A stretch of 6,153 nt of DNA, taken from the NCBI GenBank assembly GCA_030433055.1, contig JAUILJ010000518.1, positions 1 through 6,153 of the forward strand. Direction: 5' to 3'. Shown one piece after another: positions 5,569 to 6,153 of this stretch. This DNA comes from Polyangia bacterium. Its GTDB lineage: Bacteria; Myxococcota_A; Polyangia; Polyangiales; Polyangiaceae. The number at the start of each line of letters is the position of its first letter. Position 1 is the first letter of the stretch. A model generated the notes under the pieces. The model was not told the DNA's origin. It made no database searches and saw nothing but the letters and a program-made list of their open reading frames with translations. The position numbers and the translations under genes were made by a program.

Positions 5569-6153
5569 AACGCTCCGCTCACCCCGACGCCGGAGCCATC
5601 GCCTACCGGTGCGAAGCCGACCCATACGGGTGTCGAGCTGTCATCTACCCGATGCAGGTGGGGCACCAGCAGGCCAACCCCGATGCCTGCCATGGTGCCA
5701 GCGATAACATCCGTAGGGAAATGCTTGCCGCCATATACGCGGCCCCAGTCGACGAGTCCAGTCACGATCAGGCCGCCGGCGAGGGTGAGATAGCCTCTCA
5801 GAGGTGAGGTCTCGCGCGCAAACGCGAGATAGGTCGCGGTGGTCGACAACGCCGAGGTGATCGCTGCGTGTCCTGAGAAGAACGACAGCGCGTTGTCCGT
5901 TCCCGAGAGATCGGGGGAGAGGCCCAGCTCGAGGCGACGGTCTCGTTCGCGGTATGCGCTCGGGCGCGGCCGGCGGACTGAGATCTTTGCGAGGTCCGTG
6001 ACGGCCAGCGTGAGCGCGGCCGTTTCCGCGTAGATCGTTCCGTCTACCAGAGCCCGCATCGTACCCCCTCGCATTCCGCTCTCGAACGTCGTGCCCAGCG
6101 CATACGCCACGGTGCTCAGCGCGCCGACGTTCGAAATCGTGTTCGCGGTAGAG
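5565..6153 (-). CDS. PAP2-superfamily phosphatase, second copy, 5' end outside window
   Basis: This minus-strand gene ends with TAG at 5567-5565, and its frame stays open to the right edge, so 195 codons are visible and the true start lies beyond 6153. A GTG at 6110-6108 is only an internal candidate. It has the canonical PAP2 motifs: K-x6-RP (Lys at visible residue 56, RP at 63-64), SGH (93-95, preceded by Phe instead of Pro) and R-x5-H-x3-D in GRVYGGKHFPTD (Arg138, His144, Asp148). Hydrophobic helices surround them (for example LTLAGGLIVTGLV and VIAGTMAGIGVGLLVP). The end is a polar tail (about the last 30 residues) after the last helix. It is a likely membrane-associated lipid or pyrophosphate phosphatase; the substrate is unknown. 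It is related in fold to the plus-strand PAP2 gene it faces but too different to be a recent copy. Confidence 0.85.
   Translation of the reverse strand, partial: STANTISNVGALSTVAYALGTTFESGMRGGTMRALVDGTIYAETAALTLAVTDLAKISVRRPRPSAYRERDRRLELGLSPDLSGTDNALSFFSGHAAITSALSTTATYLAFARETSPLRGYLTLAGGLIVTGLVDWGRVYGGKHFPTDVIAGTMAGIGVGLLVPHLHRVDDSSTPVWVGFAPVGDGSGVGVSGAF

Overview
The window is G+C-rich (roughly two thirds by eye) and densely coded, almost all on the plus strand. Short gaps, translationally coupled genes, a soluble Hanks-type Ser/Thr kinase, several lipoproteins and a one-chain PurL together suggest a myxobacterium (Myxococcota, possibly Polyangiales). That placement is an inference from gene content and style; there is no marker RNA here.

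Layout: (1) 1-176 is the C-terminal end of purL (purine synthesis). (2) 177-461 is non-coding, with two GC-rich hairpins. (3) 462-3549 is the most interesting part. It holds a cysteine-rich lipoprotein made of two tandem six-cysteine modules, of the type modified by MNIO (DUF692) enzymes (bufferin-like). Next is a 619-residue protein that fuses an MNIO domain to a DUF2063 (BufC/HvfC-like) partner domain. Its stop overlaps by 4 nt the start of a lipoprotein with two CxxCH haem motifs. (4) 3652-5568 is a soluble Ser/Thr kinase followed 3 nt later by an exported PAP2-family phosphatase. (5) 5565-6153, minus strand, is a second PAP2-family gene cut by the window edge. It converges on the first, and the two stop codons overlap in a CTAG palindrome.

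Proposed joint function: the fused enzyme would modify cysteines of the lipoprotein precursor in the cytoplasm. The product would then be exported and lipid-anchored at the envelope, where a metal-binding role (copper, by analogy with bufferins and HvfA) is the leading guess. The coupled dihaem lipoprotein suggests a link to envelope redox chemistry. MNIO/DUF2063/cysteine-rich precursor systems are a recently described natural-product class, so the class is not new. The single-chain enzyme, the duplicated lipid-anchored substrate and the cytochrome partner make this version worth study. No DoxX-like gene, metal-responsive regulator or dedicated transporter is seen in the window.
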